From: Anoxynatronum buryatiense
Lineage (GTDB): Bacteria > Bacillota > Clostridia > Peptostreptococcales > Tindalliaceae
Direction of reading: 5' to 3'
NCBI RefSeq assembly: GCF_900182905.1
Contig: NZ_FXUF01000018.1
Span: 1-64,000 of the forward strand
Length of the DNA: 64,000 nucleotides
Shown here: positions 1 through 8,378 of the stretch, piece after piece
How the letters are laid out: the number at the start of each line of letters is the position of its first letter
Numbering within the stretch: the first letter of the stretch is position 1
Translations under genes and position numbers: made by a program
The notes under the pieces: generated by a model
Told to the model about the DNA's origin: nothing
Database searches by the model: none
Seen by the model: only the letters and a program-made list of their open reading frames with translations

Positions 1-90
1 TAATGTTTCTTCCTTTTAATTGTGATCATGCCAGAGTAAATGTTTATTGTCACAGTGTAAATGTTTTTACGGCAGTGTAGATGTTTTGTG
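1..90. repeat. Short imperfect direct repeats, possibly an IS21-like element end
   Basis: Three imperfect copies of CAGWGTARATGTTT start at 32, 53 and 73 (spacing 21 and 20), and a partial fourth (TAATGTTT) sits at the window edge. Read on the minus strand the block is AAACATYTACWCTG repeats following TGTCCCATTACACA, which would start at about 100. Multiple 20-bp subterminal repeats and a TG...CA tip are typical of IS21-family ends. The transposase genes would lie beyond the left edge and are not visible, so this is an inference. Confidence 0.35.
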
Positions 91-125
91 TAATGGGACA
101 TGTGCCTGGGGCTGTCATATTTCTG

Positions 126-1955
126 CTATTCCACTGTCACGGATTTGGCCAGATTTTTGGGCTTATCCACATCTGCTCCACGGGCCACGGCAGTATAGTA
201 GGCAAAAAGCTGTAACGGAACCACTGCCAGAGCGGGTGTAAACTCATTGTGTGTATCGGGAATGGTAAGCACCACATCGGCAGAAAGCGCCACCTCTGCT
301 GCCCGGGGCTCTTCGGTAACGGCCACCACATAGGCGCCCCTTGCTTTCACTTCTTTCATGTTGGAAAGCATTTTGTCGTAGAGTTGTTCCTGGGTTGCCA
401 GCGCCACCACCAGAGTACCTTCCTCCAACAGGGCGATGGTACCATGTTTCAGTTCGCCGGCAGCAATGGCTTCTGAATGAATGTAGGAAATTTCCTTGAG
501 TTTCAAGGAACCTTCTTTGGCGGTATAATCATCAATGCCCCGGCCAATAAAGAAGACGCTTTGCTGGTTGAACTGTTTGTTGGCAAGCTCCTGAATGGTT
601 TCCTGCTGGTCCAGAATCTGCTGGATTTTGTCAGGCAGGGTTTTCAGCTCGGCCACTTTTTCACCCACCTGTTGACGGGTCATGGTGCCTTTAAGTTCTG
701 CCAGATACAGCCCTATGAGATAGAGTGCCACCACTTGGGTGATGTAGGCCTTGGTGCTGGCCACAGCTATTTCAGGTCCTGCCCAGGTATAGAAAACGTC
801 GTGGGCTTCACGGGAAATGCGACTCCCCACCACATTGGTAATGGTCAGTACATGAGCGCCTCTTGCTTTGGCTTCCCGCAGGGCTGCCAGGGTGTCGGCA
901 GTTTCTCCTGACTGGCTGACCGCAATGAGAAGGGTTCGTTCGTCAACAAAGGGATCCCGGTACCGGAACTCAGAGGCAATTTCCACTTCCACAGGAATAC
1001 GGGCAAAGGTTTCGATGGCATGCTTGCCCACCAGGCCGGCATGCATGGCAGTACCGCAGGCGACAATAGTGATTTTATTGAAGTGGTTCAGTTCTTCACC
1101 GGTGAGACGAAGTTCATCCAGCAGAATCCGGTTTTCGTCATCAATCCGGGGAGACAGCGTATCTTTTACAGCTTTTGGCTGCTCGTGCATTTCTTTGAGC
1201 ATAAAGTGCTGATAGCCGCCTTTTTCAGCTGCTTCGATATCCCAGGTGACATGGAAAGGCTCCCGAATCATGGTTTCTCCCAGCTCATTAAGAATCTGGA
1301 TATTTCCCTCTGTTAACACAGCCATTTCGCCATCCTCCAGGAAATATACATCCCGGGTATATTTCAGAAGTGCAGGGATGTCGGAGGCAATGAAGTTTTC
1401 TCCCTGGCCGATGCCCACCACCAGTGGGTTATCTTTACGGTAGCCAATGAGTGTATCTGGCTGGTCTTTGCAGATGACGCCGATGGCATAGGCACCCTCC
1501 ATGCGAAGAATGGCCTTTTGCACAGCCTTCACCAGATCCCCTTCATAATAGTATTCAATGAGGTGGGCGATGATTTCGGTGTCAGTTTCGGTGTGAAAAA
1601 CGGTGCCCTTCGTGGTGAGCCAGTCTTTCAGCTTCAGGTAGTTTTCAACGATTCCATTGTGAACTACAGCAATTTTGCCGTGGTGACTGGTATGGGGATG
1701 CGCATTGATGTCGTTGGGTTCACCATGGGTGGCCCAACGCGTATGTCCGATACCCACCTTGCCTGGCAGCGGATTTTCAGCCAGATGATCTGCCAGAACT
1801 GACAACCGTCCTTTAAATTTTTTAACCAGAATATCATTACCGCTGTAAATGGCCACACCAGCAGAGTCATACCCCCGGTACTCCAGTTTTTGAAGCCCCT
1901 CCATTAAAATGGGAACTGTTTGTTGTTGCCCAATATATCCAACGATACCGCACAT
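126..1955 (-). CDS. glmS: Glutamine--fructose-6-phosphate aminotransferase (isomerizing)
   Basis: Makes glucosamine-6-phosphate from fructose-6-phosphate and glutamine, the first committed step toward UDP-GlcNAc and peptidoglycan. The protein has 609 residues, the usual length. It begins MCGIVGYIG, so Cys2 is the glutaminase nucleophile after Met removal. The N-terminal Ntn amidotransferase domain (about 1-240) carries HTRWATHG and HNGIVEN. Two SIS sugar-isomerase domains follow (about 290-430 and 460-600), with SQSGETADT and STKAYITQ. It ends KPKNLAKSVTVE, typical of the family. The start has a GAGAGGAGAG ribosome binding site. glmM lies upstream on the same strand, and a glmS ribozyme precedes this gene, so glucosamine-6-phosphate is expected to destabilise its mRNA. 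Confidence 0.98.
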   Translation of the reverse strand: MCGIVGYIGQQQTVPILMEGLQKLEYRGYDSAGVAIYSGNDILVKKFKGRLSVLADHLAENPLPGKVGIGHTRWATHGEPNDINAHPHTSHHGKIAVVHNGIVENYLKLKDWLTTKGTVFHTETDTEIIAHLIEYYYEGDLVKAVQKAILRMEGAYAIGVICKDQPDTLIGYRKDNPLVVGIGQGENFIASDIPALLKYTRDVYFLEDGEMAVLTEGNIQILNELGETMIREPFHVTWDIEAAEKGGYQHFMLKEMHEQPKAVKDTLSPRIDDENRILLDELRLTGEELNHFNKITIVACGTAMHAGLVGKHAIETFARIPVEVEIASEFRYRDPFVDERTLLIAVSQSGETADTLAALREAKARGAHVLTITNVVGSRISREAHDVFYTWAGPEIAVASTKAYITQVVALYLIGLYLAELKGTMTRQQVGEKVAELKTLPDKIQQILDQQETIQELANKQFNQQSVFFIGRGIDDYTAKEGSLKLKEISYIHSEAIAAGELKHGTIALLEEGTLVVALATQEQLYDKMLSNMKEVKARGAYVVAVTEEPRAAEVALSADVVLTIPDTHNEFTPALAVVPLQLFAYYTAVARGADVDKPKNLAKSVTVE

Positions 1956-2169
1956 AAGCGGATCTCTCCTCTCGGTCTTCTATTTTTGGTTAAGCCTGCG
2001 CTTTTGTGATTTTACTGTGATTGGCCACTGGTCACACCCGCTGGTATAAAGCTTGCGTCATCATGGTGCCGTTGCCGATTCTATTAGGTTAATGCTGATA
2101 AATCTTTGTTGATGCCGACGAAGTTGCTGTCGTCTAAAAAATAGGCACACCAACAAGACCTCTGATTCA

Positions 2170-2319
2170 TGTCACAGGTCTTTCACTTAAGCCTTTTGTA
2201 CTGCCAATCACTTGCCAGTTTTGTGGGCTCTTTCTCGGTGGTGAAGTCACCGCAGGGCATCCGCCGAATTTTCGATTCTCCCTGTTCCTCGTCAACTCAT
2301 TTTAATGAGTTCAGGCGCT
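2170..2319 (-). ncRNA. glmS ribozyme (glucosamine-6-phosphate responsive self-cleaving RNA)
   Basis: On the minus strand the conserved start AGCGCC lies at 2319-2314, so cleavage is expected between 2319 and 2318. A P1-type helix of ACTCATT/AATGAGT and GACGAGG come next, then the hallmark core TCGAAAATTCGGCGGATG and a P3 region ending near AAGTGATTGGCAG and GTGAAAG. These match the glmS ribozyme consensus in the expected order, about 215 bases upstream of the glmS start. The 3' limit is approximate. The ~210-nt stretch between ribozyme and glmS shows no gene. Confidence 0.93.
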
Positions 2320-2380
2320 TGTATGACTATTCAGTTGTATTCTCTTCCAGTGGCATTCCCCCTCTCAGTGGTTTTTTAAG

Positions 2381-2422
2381 AAGGATGATCTGAAAATGGA
2401 CGGTCCGTTTCAGATCATCCTT
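2381..2422. repeat. Perfect 15-bp inverted repeat between glmM and the glmS ribozyme
   Basis: AAGGATGATCTGAAA (2381-2395) is repeated inverted at 2408-2422 around a 12-nt loop. It lies after glmM and just before the ribozyme. It could act as a terminator or RNA-processing hairpin, but on the minus strand it is followed by CTTAAAAAAC rather than a U-run, so intrinsic termination is doubtful. Confidence 0.55.
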
Positions 2423-2506
2423 TAATTAATGACGCTGCCTGTCCATAAAAGTTTCACGGCCGTTGGATCATATCCTTTTGATAATGCTGCTTTAGTGTTA
2501 ATGTTT

Positions 2507-3850
2507 CTATGATCCCAATCGCTGCTCAATGAGGCCGGCCAGACTGGCAGCCATGGTGTTGAGCTGCTGCTGATCGGCACCCTCCAGCATTACGCGTACC
2601 AGCGCCTCTGTGCCTGAAGGACGTATCAACACCCGCCCCTGACCAGCCATGCGGTCTTCCAGGTATTTAATCTCACGAACTATCTCAGGGTCTTTCAGAT
2701 AGGCTTCTTTCAAATGCTGGTGCACCCGGGCATTTACCAGCACCTGGGGGTAGGATGTCATGACTCTTGCCATCTGAGAAAGTGTTTCCTGTTTTTCCCT
2801 CACCAGCGCCGCCAGATGCAGGGCTGTTAAAATACCGTCACCTGTGGTGGTGTGTTCAGCCATAATAATATGCCCGGACTGTTCGCCACCCAGGGTATAC
2901 TGGTTTTTTTTCATCTCTTCCAGCACATATCGGTCACCCACTTTGGTGCGCATCAGCCTGCATCCTGCATCTTTCATAGCCAGTTCAAGTCCCAGATTGC
3001 TCATGACGGTCGACACCAGTGTGTTCTCAGGAAGCTTACCGGCTTCTTTCATTTTCAGGGCCAGCATGGCCATGATGCGGTCGCCGTCCACCTGGCAACC
3101 TGTTTCATCAACAGCAATCAGGCGGTCGGCGTCACCATCAAAGGCAAAACCCAGCTGACTGCCGGTTTCAACCACCTTTTGCTGCAAATCATGGGTGTGG
3201 GTTGAGCCACAGTTCCGGTTAATGTTCTGGCCGTCCGGCTCATGGTGAATCACATGAACGGTTGCCCCCAGTGATTGGAATATCGCCGGTGCCAGATAGC
3301 TGGCTGCTCCGTTGGCTGTATCCAGTACCATGGTAAGGCCTTCCAGGTCACCTTCAATAGTTTGCTTTAAATGCGCCTCATAGCGGGCTGGCAACTGCCT
3401 GTCTTCCCGCCATACACCAACTGTCTGGGGCTCAGTGAACTTCCATTGTCCTTCCTGTATCAGCGCTTCAATGGCATCTTCTGTTTCATCTGGCAGCTTA
3501 TATCCATCATGGCTGAAAAACTTAATACCATTATATTCTGCCGGGTTATGGGATGCTGAGATCATGACACCGCAGACGGCATCGGTTGACCGTGTCAGCC
3601 AGGCGACTCCAGGTGTGGGAATCACACCCAGTCGAATCACTGATAAACCCATGGATAGAAAACCGGCACTCAGTGCTGCTTCCAGCATATCACAGGATTG
3701 GCGGGTGTCTTTACCGATGAGCACCACCTGTGAAGGATGATCCTGACGCAGCACCACTGCACTGGCCTGCGCCAGCTGAAATGCCAGTGTTGCTGTCAAA
3801 TCCTGATTGGCAATGCCCCTTACCCCGTCTGTTCCAAAAAGTCTGCCCAC
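2507..3850 (-). CDS. glmM: Phosphoglucosamine mutase
   Basis: Interconverts glucosamine-6-phosphate and glucosamine-1-phosphate, the step after GlmS. With a GTG start at 3850 the protein begins MGRLFGTDGVRGIAN, the standard family start, and AGGAG sits 9 nt upstream. The in-frame ATG at 3856 is only 3 nt from that site and is less likely. The protein has 447 residues. The catalytic serine is in MISASHNP (about residue 100), the metal loop is DGDADR, the sugar loop is GGEQSGHI, and the phosphate-binding loop RPSGTEALVRV is near the C terminus. In most Firmicutes glmM directly follows cdaA-cdaR. Here it stands apart from them. Confidence 0.97.
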   Translation of the reverse strand: MGRLFGTDGVRGIANQDLTATLAFQLAQASAVVLRQDHPSQVVLIGKDTRQSCDMLEAALSAGFLSMGLSVIRLGVIPTPGVAWLTRSTDAVCGVMISASHNPAEYNGIKFFSHDGYKLPDETEDAIEALIQEGQWKFTEPQTVGVWREDRQLPARYEAHLKQTIEGDLEGLTMVLDTANGAASYLAPAIFQSLGATVHVIHHEPDGQNINRNCGSTHTHDLQQKVVETGSQLGFAFDGDADRLIAVDETGCQVDGDRIMAMLALKMKEAGKLPENTLVSTVMSNLGLELAMKDAGCRLMRTKVGDRYVLEEMKKNQYTLGGEQSGHIIMAEHTTTGDGILTALHLAALVREKQETLSQMARVMTSYPQVLVNARVHQHLKEAYLKDPEIVREIKYLEDRMAGQGRVLIRPSGTEALVRVMLEGADQQQLNTMAASLAGLIEQRLGS

Positions 3851-4012
3851 ACACATTCGCTCCTATTCTGATAACACTTCGAAATATTGGATTCATTGTA
3901 CCATATTGGTGCATCCTTGACAACAAAGCCCTTTGCCCTGCTTATCTGTGCTTATGGTGCCGGCTCAGCCTTTTTTATGATGAAACCACCCTGTGCATGG
4001 TGCAGCATCAAT

Positions 4013-4042
4013 ATGAAAAGGGAGAAGCCATTGGCTTCTCCC
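4013..4042 (-). terminator. Intrinsic terminator of the cstA transcript
   Basis: A 10-bp perfect stem GGGAGAAGCC / GGCTTCTCCC with a 3-nt loop (4020-4042) is followed on the minus strand by TTTTC. It lies about 50 nt after the cstA stop. Confidence 0.8.
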
Positions 4043-4089
4043 AGCATTGAAATGATGTACTTTGAAACGATTTGCCGATAAAGCAGCTG

Positions 4090-5694
4090 TTATTTGCTTT
4101 CTGCTTTGAACAGAATCCCGAAGCCCTGAATCAGCAGAACAATGGCCAGAACAAAAAGCACAACCGGGAAAAGAACCAGAATCAAGTTGCCAGATGCCAG
4201 GTTGGTGCGGGCCAGCAATATCAGTGCGATGAGCGTGGCTGAAAACATGAAGATAATGGGAATGGTGAACATTTTATTGTTTTTACCAGACTTCTTCAGC
4301 CAAACCGCAACAGCCATCAGTGCAAGGGCTGCCAATAACTGGTTGGCAGAACCGAACACCGGCCAGATTTGCTGCCAGCTGGTGGTTGCCAACAGACCAC
4401 CCAGTACCACTGTGATTCCGGTTGCAACATACATGTTGGTCATAATTGGTTTCGGTGCATTCACATCTTCGGGCTCAAAGAATTCTTGAAGAATGAAGCG
4501 ACCAAGACGGGTTCCAGTATCTAAGCTGGTGAGTGCAAAAGCTGATACAGCCAGCGCTACGAAAGATTTGCCAATTTCAAATGGAATGCCGAAGCTGGTC
4601 ATGAAGACCCCGATTCCGTCTGAGAATACGTTGGTGGGGCCGCCGGCAGCCAGCAGTTCTGCCAGTTTGTCGCCTGTGATATATGCAGCGGTGATGATGG
4701 CGATGGTTGCCAGTACACCTTCAATGAGCATACCGCCATATCCCACGATCTTTGCATCACTTTCTTTGTCCAGCTGCTTGGCAGATGTTCCGGAGCCTAC
4801 CAGGGAGTGAAACCCGGAGATGGCGCCGCAGGCGATGGTGATAAAGAGGATGGGGAACAGAAACTGGCCGTTCACCACAAATCCGGCATATGGGGTTAGT
4901 TGCATGGTGGGCCGGGTGATAATAAGACCCAATACTGCACCACCGATCATAGCGTACAGCAGGAATGAGTTCAGGTAATCACGGGGTTGAAGCAGAATCC
5001 ACACAGGGGTGGTGGAAGCAATGAAGATGTACACCAACAGGAAACCAATCCATACGTTGCGGGAAAGGACCAGTGGGAACACATTGCCAAGAGCAATACA
5101 GGCGATCAGCATTGCAACGCCGATCACTGTACCAATTTTCAGGGAGACACCCTTTCGATAAACGGCAAAACCAAATACGATGGCCAGCACGATGAACATC
5201 ATGGAAGCGGAGGCCGCTGCCGGCACACTGACAAAGGTATTGGCCACGATGTTGGTGAATGCAGCCACCACCAACAGCAATGTCAACCAGGCAAAGATGG
5301 AGAACAAACGTTTTCCTTTTGTTCCCATGTTCAGGTGAATTACCTCACCGATGGATTTGCCTTCGTGACGGATGGAGGCAAACAGAGAACTGTAGTCTTG
5401 CACGCCGCCGAAGAAGATACTTCCTACAATGATCCACAGCAGCACCGGTACCCAACCGAAAACAGCTGCGGCGATGGGACCTGTGATGGGGCCGGCACCT
5501 GCGATGGAGGCAAAGTGATGCCCCAGCAGTACAGGAGCGGAAGCCGGCACATAGTCAACACCGTCGGGGCGGGTATGGGCCGGAGTTGCCCTGGAATCAT
5601 CGACACCCCACTGCTTGGTGAGCCATGCACCATAAGTGACATAAGCAATGGAAAAAGCCACGATAGAAATAAGAATTAATACTAATGCGTTCAT
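4090..5694 (-). CDS. cstA: CstA-family carbon starvation / pyruvate transporter
   Basis: Polytopic inner-membrane protein of the CstA family, known for uptake of pyruvate or peptides. It has 534 residues, shorter than the ~700-residue E. coli CstA and typical of the Firmicute short form. Recognisable segments are the N-terminal membrane helix, GHHFASIAGAGPITGP, GGVQDYSSLFASIRHEGKSIGE and the GFHSLVGSGTSAKQL loop, with many hydrophobic helices between. The start has an AAGGAGGGTCAAC ribosome binding site. A 170-residue protein is encoded just upstream with 28 nt between them, probably as a two-gene transcript ending at the 4013-4042 terminator. The substrate cannot be fixed from sequence; pyruvate would suit this fermentative setting. 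Confidence 0.92.
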   Translation of the reverse strand: MNALVLILISIVAFSIAYVTYGAWLTKQWGVDDSRATPAHTRPDGVDYVPASAPVLLGHHFASIAGAGPITGPIAAAVFGWVPVLLWIIVGSIFFGGVQDYSSLFASIRHEGKSIGEVIHLNMGTKGKRLFSIFAWLTLLLVVAAFTNIVANTFVSVPAAASASMMFIVLAIVFGFAVYRKGVSLKIGTVIGVAMLIACIALGNVFPLVLSRNVWIGFLLVYIFIASTTPVWILLQPRDYLNSFLLYAMIGGAVLGLIITRPTMQLTPYAGFVVNGQFLFPILFITIACGAISGFHSLVGSGTSAKQLDKESDAKIVGYGGMLIEGVLATIAIITAAYITGDKLAELLAAGGPTNVFSDGIGVFMTSFGIPFEIGKSFVALAVSAFALTSLDTGTRLGRFILQEFFEPEDVNAPKPIMTNMYVATGITVVLGGLLATTSWQQIWPVFGSANQLLAALALMAVAVWLKKSGKNNKMFTIPIIFMFSATLIALILLARTNLASGNLILVLFPVVLFVLAIVLLIQGFGILFKAESK

Positions 5695-5722
5695 GTTGAC
5701 CCTCCTTCATGAATAATGGCAA

Positions 5723-6235
5723 TTATGTTAAAGTGGGTTTCGCCGGACCGTAAAGCTCGTTCACCTCCTTCCCTCGTTTGTTGTGAACCAGCGAGACGTC
5801 ATGCAGGTTCACAATAACCAGCCGAACATAAACCCAGCCTTTGAGGCCGAAAAGAAATGACTTTTCATATTTTTTCTTCTGTATGATTTGCTGAAGTAAA
5901 AGATCTGGACTTTCCGTGGTAAGGATGATTCCGTTAATAATGGTCGACATATGTTCTTCATGTGGCACCGGCAATTCATCTGCCGCTTTTACCAGCATCT
6001 GCCAGAAATCTTCAAGGTTTCGCTCTGTCAATCTGTCAATCGTTTTGATGAAAACGTGTTCCATATTCTCAATGGCATATACTTTAATTTTTTTTGAGGC
6101 AAAATAGCGTTCATTTCGAATCGATGAACTGGCATACATTGCCAGCGGATGCCGCTGATATTCAGCAGGCCTCTCAATATCAAAATAGGCTGCCAGCCTG
6201 CCTTCAATCAAGTCGAGATAGGCAGTTTCTTCCAT
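5723..6235 (-). CDS. Conserved protein of unknown function, cstA partner
   Basis: A 170-residue soluble protein with no signal peptide or membrane helix. I do not recognise a named family. It has a charged N-terminal region (MEETAYLDLIEGRLAAYFDIE), a basic stretch near residue 45 (RYFASKKIKVYA) and a C-terminal hydrophobic patch that resembles beta strands (GWVYVRLVIVNLHDV). The start has a strong GGGAGGTACCC ribosome binding site. Placement 28 nt upstream of cstA suggests a cytosolic partner or regulator of the transporter. It lies 110 nt after the ubiquitin-like operon, with no clear terminator between, so read-through from that operon is possible. Confidence 0.75.
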   Translation of the reverse strand: MEETAYLDLIEGRLAAYFDIERPAEYQRHPLAMYASSSIRNERYFASKKIKVYAIENMEHVFIKTIDRLTERNLEDFWQMLVKAADELPVPHEEHMSTIINGIILTTESPDLLLQQIIQKKKYEKSFLFGLKGWVYVRLVIVNLHDVSLVHNKRGKEVNELYGPAKPTLT

Positions 6236-6345
6236 GGGTACCTCCCTGAGTGAAAAGGTTTTTTGAATGTGATCATTACAATTATGACTCTATGCTTATT
6301 GTAAACTTTTTCGCTTTAAAGCGCAACAAAAAAGTGGGAAATTAT

Positions 6346-6705
6346 TCACAAAAACTTGACAATATAAATGCCGCCGCTCAAAATCAGCACCACTGCTGCC
6401 GCTATCATCCATGCCTTCCACCGCCGAAACATACCGCTTGAAACCGGAGAGGGGTCATCAAAATCAATTTCAATAATCGGCAGTTTCTGGCGTCGGTGGG
6501 GCGATATGGATGGGTTCGCCAGTCGATGTCCCTTGCAGCCGTAGGTGGTGCAGCGTCCATTTTCCATCCAGCATTGTAAATGGTGGGGCATTTTGCAGCA
6601 GGAACAAACCACCGTGTTTTCTCCCATTCGAATCGGGGCCTGACAATAGGGACAGATTGCATTTTCGAAGACATGCTGTTGTTGACGTTTTTGCATATTA
6701 ATCAC
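6346..6705 (-). CDS. Tail-anchored RING-type zinc protein of the ubiquitin-like operon (candidate E3)
   Basis: A 119-residue protein. Residues 18-57 form a binuclear treble-clef pattern: C18-x2-C21, C34-x2-C37, H41/H42, C45, C52 and C57, with CPYC and HHLQCW as clear RING-like landmarks. A polar linker is followed by one hydrophobic segment at the extreme C terminus (about 98-117, AWMIAAAVVLILSGG), predicting a tail-anchored membrane protein with the zinc domain in the cytosol. Prokaryotic RING families with membrane helices in Ubl/E1/E2/JAB neighbourhoods have been predicted computationally. An E3-like role is inferred, not shown. The start is GTG, overlapping the JAB stop by 8 nt; an ATG three codons later is the alternative. 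It is the last gene of the operon. Confidence 0.85.
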   Translation of the reverse strand: MINMQKRQQQHVFENAICPYCQAPIRMGENTVVCSCCKMPHHLQCWMENGRCTTYGCKGHRLANPSISPHRRQKLPIIEIDFDDPSPVSSGMFRRWKAWMIAAAVVLILSGGIYIVKFL

Positions 6706-7774
6706 CAGTTTTGTATAATAATAAGTACTGCCCCACTTCCAGATTGTCCGGATTCTCCAAATTGTTCAATCGCATGACATGTTCGTACTCCATGGGGTCT
6801 TGATAGAATCGCCGGCTGATGGACCACAGTGTATCCCCCGGATTGACAGTATACAGGAAAAACCGCTCGCCGGATAGCTGGACCACCAGTTCGCCCATCT
6901 CCTGATTTTCCTGCTGTATTTCAAGCAACTGCTGTTCAAGTCGATCCACCTGATCTGCCAATGCCGTCGCCTGCTCCTGGTATAGTTGCTGTTCCATAAC
7001 CGGCGGAGCTTCGTCCGGCGTGACCAATCGATGGGCATTGGAAGCTGCCAGTAACAATACCAGCAACACCATCAGCAGGTTCATCCACAAAGGCACCGAT
7101 TTTCTGCTGCCCGTAGATTTGGTGCCTGTGATGGGCTTTTGATGGCTGCTTCTCCTGACTTGCTTCTGCGTTTGATATGCCGATACATTTTTGTTCTGTT
7201 GCAAATCCATCGACTCTTCTGTATCTGCCTCTTGCCAGTGATCAGTCTCTCCCAAACGATACACAGCCGGCTTGATTTCCGACCCTTCCCAGGCAAAAAA
7301 ACCCTGCTCATGCTTCACCGGATCAATGACATAAGCCACCTGCCATGGCAAGTTGAAAAAGTTTTGCTGGATGAACAGATCGTAGGCAGACAGAAAAATC
7401 CCAAAACCGGGATGAGTATGAAACCAGCCGACGATTTTCAGCTCGGGATAAAGGATTTCTTTCTCATGGTGAATCTGATCCCATGTTTCATGTGTGAAGG
7501 TGAGGGATGTTTTATTGGCTGACGTTTTTTTCGCCTTCAGCATTGCCGTCACTTCCAGCATCACCTGCTCTTCTGTTTCCTGAGGGATTCCCAGCAATAT
7601 ACCCCCCAACTCCTTACCGGTGTCCGATGATGCATAATCATAAATCTGCTGATACACCTGGGGATCAAGAGAGATACGCACCTGTTGATGCCGGGGCGGC
7701 AATGCCCGCACTTCACCCAGCTCAATGTCAAAATCCAGGGACTGATCACCGGTCTCCCGGGGGGTAGCCGTCAT
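6698..7774 (-). CDS. Membrane-anchored JAB/MPN metalloprotease with coiled coil and LysM
   Basis: A 358-residue candidate deubiquitinase-like peptidase. The N-terminal JAB/MPN domain (about 32-175) has the complete JAMM set: E55, H119-T-H121 (GWFHTHPG), S129 and D132. A low-complexity linker (about 185-225) leads to one transmembrane helix (228-247), a predicted coiled coil (about 262-300) and a C-terminal LysM domain (307-354, YTVNPGDTLWSISRRFY...LEVGQYLLLY). The likely topology is JAB in the cytosol with coiled coil and LysM outside, near peptidoglycan. The start ATG has AGGAGGAACCAAC. In known bacterial Ubl systems the JAB enzyme trims the Ubl precursor or removes it from targets. The fusion to a wall-binding module is unusual. 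Confidence 0.93.
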   Translation of the reverse strand: MTATPRETGDQSLDFDIELGEVRALPPRHQQVRISLDPQVYQQIYDYASSDTGKELGGILLGIPQETEEQVMLEVTAMLKAKKTSANKTSLTFTHETWDQIHHEKEILYPELKIVGWFHTHPGFGIFLSAYDLFIQQNFFNLPWQVAYVIDPVKHEQGFFAWEGSEIKPAVYRLGETDHWQEADTEESMDLQQNKNVSAYQTQKQVRRSSHQKPITGTKSTGSRKSVPLWMNLLMVLLVLLLAASNAHRLVTPDEAPPVMEQQLYQEQATALADQVDRLEQQLLEIQQENQEMGELVVQLSGERFFLYTVNPGDTLWSISRRFYQDPMEYEHVMRLNNLENPDNLEVGQYLLLYKTGD

Positions 7775-7808
7775 GTTGGTTCCTCCTCTTCAAAGAATGG
7801 TTGCCGGA

Positions 7809-8378
7809 TCACCAAAGCTTGATATCCACATCATCGGGCTTCTCCAGCTTCCGCTTCGCCGGTTTTAGGGTGATGGAAAAGTCATCCTGTTCCCGGTTGC
7901 CCATGAGAATCTCCGGTTCAGGCTGCCACAAGTCCACATTATCCGCCGGAAATAGATGGGTATTTTCGCGGGCCCAATGAGAGGCTTCGATATTCAGCGG
8001 ACTTTTGGGATTGTAGTTTTTATACTGAATCATGTCACCTATCTGAATGATGATATCTGTCAACCGCTCACCGGCACCCCAATAATCGCCGATACACACC
8101 TGAAAACGGAAATTAGGGTGAAAAATAGGTGTTTTCATCTGGCAGCGGGGCTTTTCCCTGGGATAGGCGGCATGCAGGTAAACCTCCACCTGATGACGGT
8201 TGGTCAGTACCGGCTTTCCCGTTCTTTCGTCCAACTTGAATCCCTTCACCTTATATGTGACCAGATACTTATCTGGCGGGTCGCCTGAAATGGGCTCAAT
8301 ATCAATATGGGGATGTCGGGCAAATTCCAGCTTCAGATTATCATAATCCGACGCCAGTCGCCGTAATCGCGCACTCAT
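7809..8378 (-). CDS. E2-like (UBC-fold) ubiquitin-conjugating enzyme
   Basis: A 189-residue protein with a strikingly eukaryote-like UBC core: a YPREKP loop, then TPIFHPN (HPN at 87-89), the putative catalytic Cys95 in VCIGDYW, and a following helix containing DIIIQIGDMIQY and NYNPKSPLN. About 50 residues of charged C-terminal extension follow. The ATG at 8378 overlaps the E1 stop as ATGA and has GGAGG 8 nt upstream; the in-frame ATG at 8384 is too close to that site. It should accept the Ubl from the E1 encoded just upstream as a thioester and pass it to a target. Function is inferred from fold motifs and the operon. Confidence 0.92.
   Translation of the reverse strand: MSARLRRLASDYDNLKLEFARHPHIDIEPISGDPPDKYLVTYKVKGFKLDERTGKPVLTNRHQVEVYLHAAYPREKPRCQMKTPIFHPNFRFQVCIGDYWGAGERLTDIIIQIGDMIQYKNYNPKSPLNIEASHWARENTHLFPADNVDLWQPEPEILMGNREQDDFSITLKPAKRKLEKPDDVDIKLW

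Noticed and set aside
4987-5679. 230-codon plus-strand open frame
   Set aside because: Antisense to cstA; Gly/His-rich shadow frame.
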